Part shown: positions 61,035 to 64,000 of the stretch, piece after piece
How the letters are laid out: the number at the start of each line of letters is the position of its first letter
How positions within the stretch are numbered: the first letter of the stretch is position 1
DNA from: Cronobacter dublinensis subsp. dublinensis LMG 23823
GTDB taxonomy: Bacteria; Pseudomonadota; Gammaproteobacteria; Enterobacterales; Enterobacteriaceae
Length of the DNA: 64,000 nucleotides
Reading direction: 5' to 3'
NCBI RefSeq assembly: GCF_001277235.1
Contig: NZ_CP012266.1
Span: 2,914,001 to 2,978,000, forward strand
Notes under the pieces: generated by a model
Told to the model about the DNA's origin: nothing
What the model saw: the letters and a program-made list of their open reading frames with translations, nothing else
The model's database searches: none
Made by a program: the position numbers and the translations under genes

Positions 61035-61607
61035 ATGCCAAGAGCGAACGAAATTAAAAAAGGTATGGTGCTGAACTACAACGGCAAACTGCTGATTGTA
61101 AAAGATATCGACATTCAGTCCCCGAGCGCGCGCGGCGCGGCCACCCTGTACAAAATGCGTTTTTCCGATGTCCGCACCGGGCAGAAAGTGGAAGAGCGTT
61201 TTAAAGGCGACGACATCCTGGACACCATTACGCTGACCCGTCGCTTTGTGGATTTCTCCTACGTCGACGGCAACGAGTATGTCTTTATGGATAAAGAAGA
61301 CTACACGCCGTACACCTTTACCAAAGATCAGATTGAAGAAGAGCTGCTGTTTATGCCGGAAGGCGGCATGCCGGATATGCAGGTTCTGACCTGGGACGGC
61401 CAGCTGCTGGCGCTGGAACTGCCGCAGACAGTGGATCTTGAAATCGTCGAGACCTCGCCGGGCATCAAAGGCGCGTCTGCGAGCGCCCGCTCCAAGCCGG
61501 CCACGCTCTCCTCCGGCGTGGTGATCCAGGTGCCGGAATACCTGAGCGCCGGTGAGAAAATCCGCGTGCATATCGCCGAGCGTCGCTATATGGGCCGCGC
61601 TGAATAA
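61035..61607 (+). CDS. efpL: Elongation factor P-like protein EfpL (YeiP)
   Basis: This 190-residue three-domain EF-P paralogue relieves ribosome stalling. The loop that enters the peptidyl-transferase centre reads SPSARGAATLY with Arg33 at the tip, in place of the modified lysine of EF-P. No lysine for EpmA modification is present, as in E. coli EfpL. Domains II and III carry DKEDYTPYTFTKDQIEEE and the C-terminal GEKIRVHIAERRYMGRAE. It is monocistronic with a strong terminator. Confidence 0.96.
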   Translation: MPRANEIKKGMVLNYNGKLLIVKDIDIQSPSARGAATLYKMRFSDVRTGQKVEERFKGDDILDTITLTRRFVDFSYVDGNEYVFMDKEDYTPYTFTKDQIEEELLFMPEGGMPDMQVLTWDGQLLALELPQTVDLEIVETSPGIKGASASARSKPATLSSGVVIQVPEYLSAGEKIRVHIAERRYMGRAE

Positions 61608-61624
61608 GCGTTACCGTATCAATG

Positions 61625-61653
61625 AAAAAGCCCCGCAGTGCGGGGCTTTTTTT
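61625..61653. terminator. Bidirectional terminator between efpL and uxuA
   Basis: GCCCCGC (61630-61636) pairs with GCGGGGC (61640-61646), flanked by A5 and T7 runs. Confidence 0.92.
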
Positions 61654-61671
61654 ATAGCCAGACGTTGCCGT

Positions 61672-62862
61672 TTACAGCAGATCCGGGAACAGCACTTTTT
61701 TCAGCGCCAGCTCCACGCCGCGTACTTCGGCAAGCCCTTTCAGGCGGCCAATCGCCGAGTAGCCGGGGTTGGTTTTCTTGCGCAGATCGTCAAGCATCTG
61801 ATGGCCGTGATCCGGGCGGAACGGGATCGGGCGCAGATCGCCTGCCTTTTTGCGGCGCTGCTCTTCGGTCAGGATCGCTTTCACCACCGCCACCATGTCG
61901 ACGTCGCCATACAGATGCGCCGCTTCGTGGAAGGTTTTCGGGTTCTCTTCGCGACAGGTGGCGCGCAGATGCGTGAAGTGAATGCGATCGGCGAAGGTTT
62001 CGACCATCCGCACCAGATCGTTATCGGCGCGCACGCCATAAGAGCCGGTGCACATGGTGAAGCCGTTATAAATGCTGTCCACCGTCTCTTTAAGCCACTG
62101 CATGTCTTCAATCGTCGACACAATGCGCGGCAGGCCGAGGATCGGGCGCGGCGGATCGTCAGGGTGAACGGCAAGGCGCACGCCCGCTTCTTCCGCCACC
62201 GGCACAATAGCTTTCAGGAAATACGCCATATTGTCGCGAAGCGCGGCTTTATCGATGCCGTCATATTCCGCAAGACGCGCGCGGAACTGATCCAGCGTGT
62301 AGCCCTCTTCCGCACCCGGCAGACCGGCGATGATATTACGCGTGAGCGTCTCAATCTGCGCCTCGCTCATGGCGTTGAAATAGTCCTGCGCCTGGCGCTG
62401 TTCGTCCTGCGTGTAATCGTGGCGCGCGCCGTCGCGCTTTAAGATGTGCAGTTCGAACGCGGCGAAGGCAATCTGGTCGAAACGCAGCGCTTTCGAGCCG
62501 TCCGGCAGCGTGTATTCGAGGTCAGTGCGCGTCCAGTCGAGGATGGGCATGAAGTTGTAGCAGACGGTGTCGATGCCGCAGGCCGCGAGATTACGGATGC
62601 TCTGCTGGTAGCGGGCGATATAGAGGTCATACTGGCCGGTATGGGTTTTGATATCTTCATGTACCGGGATGCTCTCCACCACCGACCAGGTGAGCCCTTT
62701 TTGCGCAAGCTCCGCCTGACGTTTTTTAATCTCTTCCACCGGCCAGACTTCACCGTTGGGGATGTGATGCAGCGCGGTGACAATACCGGTCGCCCCGGCC
62801 TGTCTGATGTCATCCAGCGAGACCGGATCGTTCGGCCCATACCAACGCCAGGTTTGTTCCAT
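61672..62862 (-). CDS. uxuA: Mannonate dehydratase UxuA
   Basis: This 396-residue TIM-barrel enzyme removes water from D-mannonate to give 2-keto-3-deoxygluconate in hexuronate breakdown. It has the family start MEQTWRWYGPNDPVSLDDIRQAGATGIV. Active-site stretches are IPVHEDIKTHTG, CYNFMPILDWTRTD, AVHPDDPPRPILGLPRIV and HLRATCREENPKTFHEAAHLYGDVDM. The ATG at 62862 has AGGAGAGG upstream. In E. coli uxuA sits with uxuB elsewhere; here it is divergent from yeiQ, a uxuB paralogue, with UxuR/ExuR-like sites between. Confidence 0.96.
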   Translation of the reverse strand: MEQTWRWYGPNDPVSLDDIRQAGATGIVTALHHIPNGEVWPVEEIKKRQAELAQKGLTWSVVESIPVHEDIKTHTGQYDLYIARYQQSIRNLAACGIDTVCYNFMPILDWTRTDLEYTLPDGSKALRFDQIAFAAFELHILKRDGARHDYTQDEQRQAQDYFNAMSEAQIETLTRNIIAGLPGAEEGYTLDQFRARLAEYDGIDKAALRDNMAYFLKAIVPVAEEAGVRLAVHPDDPPRPILGLPRIVSTIEDMQWLKETVDSIYNGFTMCTGSYGVRADNDLVRMVETFADRIHFTHLRATCREENPKTFHEAAHLYGDVDMVAVVKAILTEEQRRKKAGDLRPIPFRPDHGHQMLDDLRKKTNPGYSAIGRLKGLAEVRGVELALKKVLFPDLL

Positions 62863-62881
62863 CGCCCTCTCCTTAAAAAAG

Positions 62882-62893
62882 TTGTTATACCAA
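62882..62893. promoter_or_regulatory. UxuR/ExuR-like operator near uxuA
   Basis: TTGTTATACCAA is an imperfect palindrome (10 of 12) of the TTGGTATACCAA type bound by the GntR regulators UxuR and ExuR. It lies 20 bp from the uxuA start. Confidence 0.65.
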
Positions 62894-62961
62894 TATCGCG
62901 ATAATCTATGATGACTACCATACATGTTTAGCCAGAAGCGTCAAACCGCGCGCCACTCTGT

Positions 62962-62977
62962 CTTGATCCAGCTCACA
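62962..62977. promoter_or_regulatory. CRP-like site between uxuA and yeiQ
   Basis: CTTGA-TCCAGC-TCACA has a perfect right half and a 3 of 5 left half. It lies midway between the divergent genes, as expected for shared catabolite control. Confidence 0.5.
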
Positions 62978-62996
62978 AACCCCGGATATTTACGGC

Positions 62997-63005
62997 ATAC
63001 CAATT
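62997..63005. promoter_or_regulatory. Second UxuR/ExuR-like half-site near yeiQ
   Basis: ATACCAATT repeats the right half of the operator near uxuA. It lies 65 bp from the yeiQ start. The left half (TTTACGGC) is degenerate. Confidence 0.4.
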
Positions 63006-63069
63006 CAATTTGCTGTCATATAACTTTACACTGAGTTTGTTAAATAATGGTTATCAGGATATGTGAGAA

Positions 63070-64000
63070 ATGAAGAATATCGCTTCCGCCACGCTGCCTG
63101 CTGCGGTTCAACGCCCAGGATATGACCGCAGCGCCCTGCAAAGCCGCATCGTGCATTTCGGCTTCGGCGCGTTTCACCGCGCCCACCAGGCGCTTCTGAC
63201 CGACCGGGTCCTTAACCTGAAAGGCGGCGACTGGGGCATCTGCGAAATCAGCCTGTTCAGCGGCGATGAGCTAATGAGCGCGCTGCGCGCCCAGGACCAT
63301 CTTTATACCGTGCTGGAAAAAGGGGCCGACGGCAATCAGGCCATCATTATTGGCGCGGTGAAAGAGTGCCTCAATGCGAAGCTCGACGGTATGGAGGCGA
63401 TCATTGAAAAATTCTGTGAGCCGCAGGTCGCTATCGTCTCGTTAACCATCACGGAAAAAGGCTACTGCATCGACCCGGCCACCGGCCAGCTGGATACGCA
63501 AAACAGCCGCATCGTGCATGACCTCGATAACCCGCACCAGCCGCACTCTGCGCCAGGGCTGCTGGTGGAGGCGCTGCACCGCCGCCGCGCGCGCGGGCAC
63601 GCGCCGTTTACCGTGCTCTCCTGCGATAACATTCCTGATAACGGCCATGTGGTGCGCGAAGCGGTGCTCGGCATGGCGCACAACCGCGATCCGGCGCTGG
63701 CGCAGTGGATTGCTGAAAACGTCACATTCCCCGGTACGATGGTTGACCGTATCGTGCCGGCGGCGACGCCGGAGTCGCTCCAGGAGATAGCCGATACGCT
63801 GGGCGTCGCTGACCCGTGCGCCATCAGCTGCGAGCCGTTTATCCAGTGGGTTATCGAAGATAAGTTCGTCGCGGGCCGCCCGGCCTGGGAGGATGCGGGC
63901 GTACAGATGGTTGATGACGTCCTGCCCTGGGAGCAGATGAAGTTAAGAATGCTGAACGGCAGCCACTCTTTTCTCGCGTATCTCGGTTATCTGGCGGGGT
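63070..64000 (+). CDS. yeiQ: Mannitol dehydrogenase-family oxidoreductase YeiQ (3' end outside window)
   Basis: The first 310 codons of a long-chain polyol dehydrogenase/fructuronate reductase homologue are visible; the family is about 490 aa. The N-terminal cofactor segment has IVHFGFGAFHRAHQA. Later VSLTITEKGYC, VLSCDNIPDNGHVV, ENVTFPGTMVDRIVPAATP and the catalytic KLRMLNGSHSFLAYLGYLAG are clear. It is closer to E. coli YeiQ than to UxuB (for example FSGDELMSALRAQDHLYTVLEKGADGNQ). The ATG at 63070 is the first sensible start. It is divergent from uxuA, suggesting it acts as D-mannonate oxidoreductase in this organism. Confidence 0.93.
   Translation, partial: MKNIASATLPAAVQRPGYDRSALQSRIVHFGFGAFHRAHQALLTDRVLNLKGGDWGICEISLFSGDELMSALRAQDHLYTVLEKGADGNQAIIIGAVKECLNAKLDGMEAIIEKFCEPQVAIVSLTITEKGYCIDPATGQLDTQNSRIVHDLDNPHQPHSAPGLLVEALHRRRARGHAPFTVLSCDNIPDNGHVVREAVLGMAHNRDPALAQWIAENVTFPGTMVDRIVPAATPESLQEIADTLGVADPCAISCEPFIQWVIEDKFVAGRPAWEDAGVQMVDDVLPWEQMKLRMLNGSHSFLAYLGYLAG

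Overview
The window is a GC-rich stretch of enterobacterial chromosome. Protein sequences and gene order match the Escherichia coli segment from mdtD-baeSR to yeiP-yeiQ: mdtD-baeSR-yegQ-cyaR-yegS, fbaB, thiDM, btsSR-mrp-metG-mlrA-yohO-yehWXYZ-bglX-dld-pbpG-yohCDFP, dusC-yohJK-cdd-sanA-mglCAB-galS-yeiB-folE, yeiG-lysP-yeiEH-nfo-fruAKB-setB-yeiW-yeiP-yeiQ. The high GC content, and the missing E. coli accessory blocks (yegP, ogrK, gat, rcnR-rcnA, yehABCDE fimbriae, cirA), point to the Cronobacter/Enterobacter/Siccibacter group rather than Escherichia. I cannot fix the species from sequence alone. I see no prophage, insertion sequence, CRISPR array, rRNA or tRNA.

Layout. 1-3034: 3' part of the MdtD efflux gene and the BaeSR envelope-stress system. 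3035-6178: tRNA hydroxylation protein TrhP, the Crp-type small RNA CyaR, and lipid kinase YegS, with clusters of a dispersed palindromic repeat. 6179-9085: class I aldolase FbaB and thiamine salvage ThiM-ThiD behind a TPP riboswitch. 9086-10545: an AT-rich accessory gap, an orphan rcnB and a small ORF with a strong ribosome binding site. 10546-16931: an ABC-F ATPase, a chemoreceptor with a near-perfect flagellar sigma-28 promoter, pyruvate-sensing BtsSR, and an acetyltransferase. 16982-25223: Mrp/ApbC, MetG, MlrA, YohO and the OsmF-YehYXW osmoprotectant ABC system. 25380-33744: BglX, Dld, an acetyltransferase, PbpG, YohC, YohD, YohF and the 27-residue YohP. 33781-35745: a divergent metallo-beta-lactamase-fold hydrolase/LysR pair, absent from E. 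coli K-12 here. 35732-39800: DusC, YohJK, Cdd, SanA. 40057-44992: galactose uptake MglBAC and its repressor GalS, with clear CRP and GalS sites. 45148-49190: YeiB, FolE, an MFS protein, FghA. 49251-54672: LysP, YeiE/YeiH, Nfo, and a stand-alone TIM-barrel protein resembling dehydroshikimate dehydratase. 54800-60129: the FruBKA fructose PTS with Cra sites, and SetB. 60126-64000: YeiW, an acetyltransferase, EF-P-like EfpL, then UxuA divergent from YeiQ, which the window edge cuts.

How the genes work together. Carbon uptake and its control dominate (mgl/galS, fru, bts, uxuA/yeiQ, bglX, dld, fbaB). CRP, Cra, GalS and UxuR/ExuR-like sites can be read directly in the intergenic gaps. Around this conserved core lie small lineage-specific insertions: the AT-rich gap, ABC-F, chemoreceptor, MBL/LysR pair, MFS, TIM barrel and three acetyltransferases. 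These hold most of the unexplained biology.
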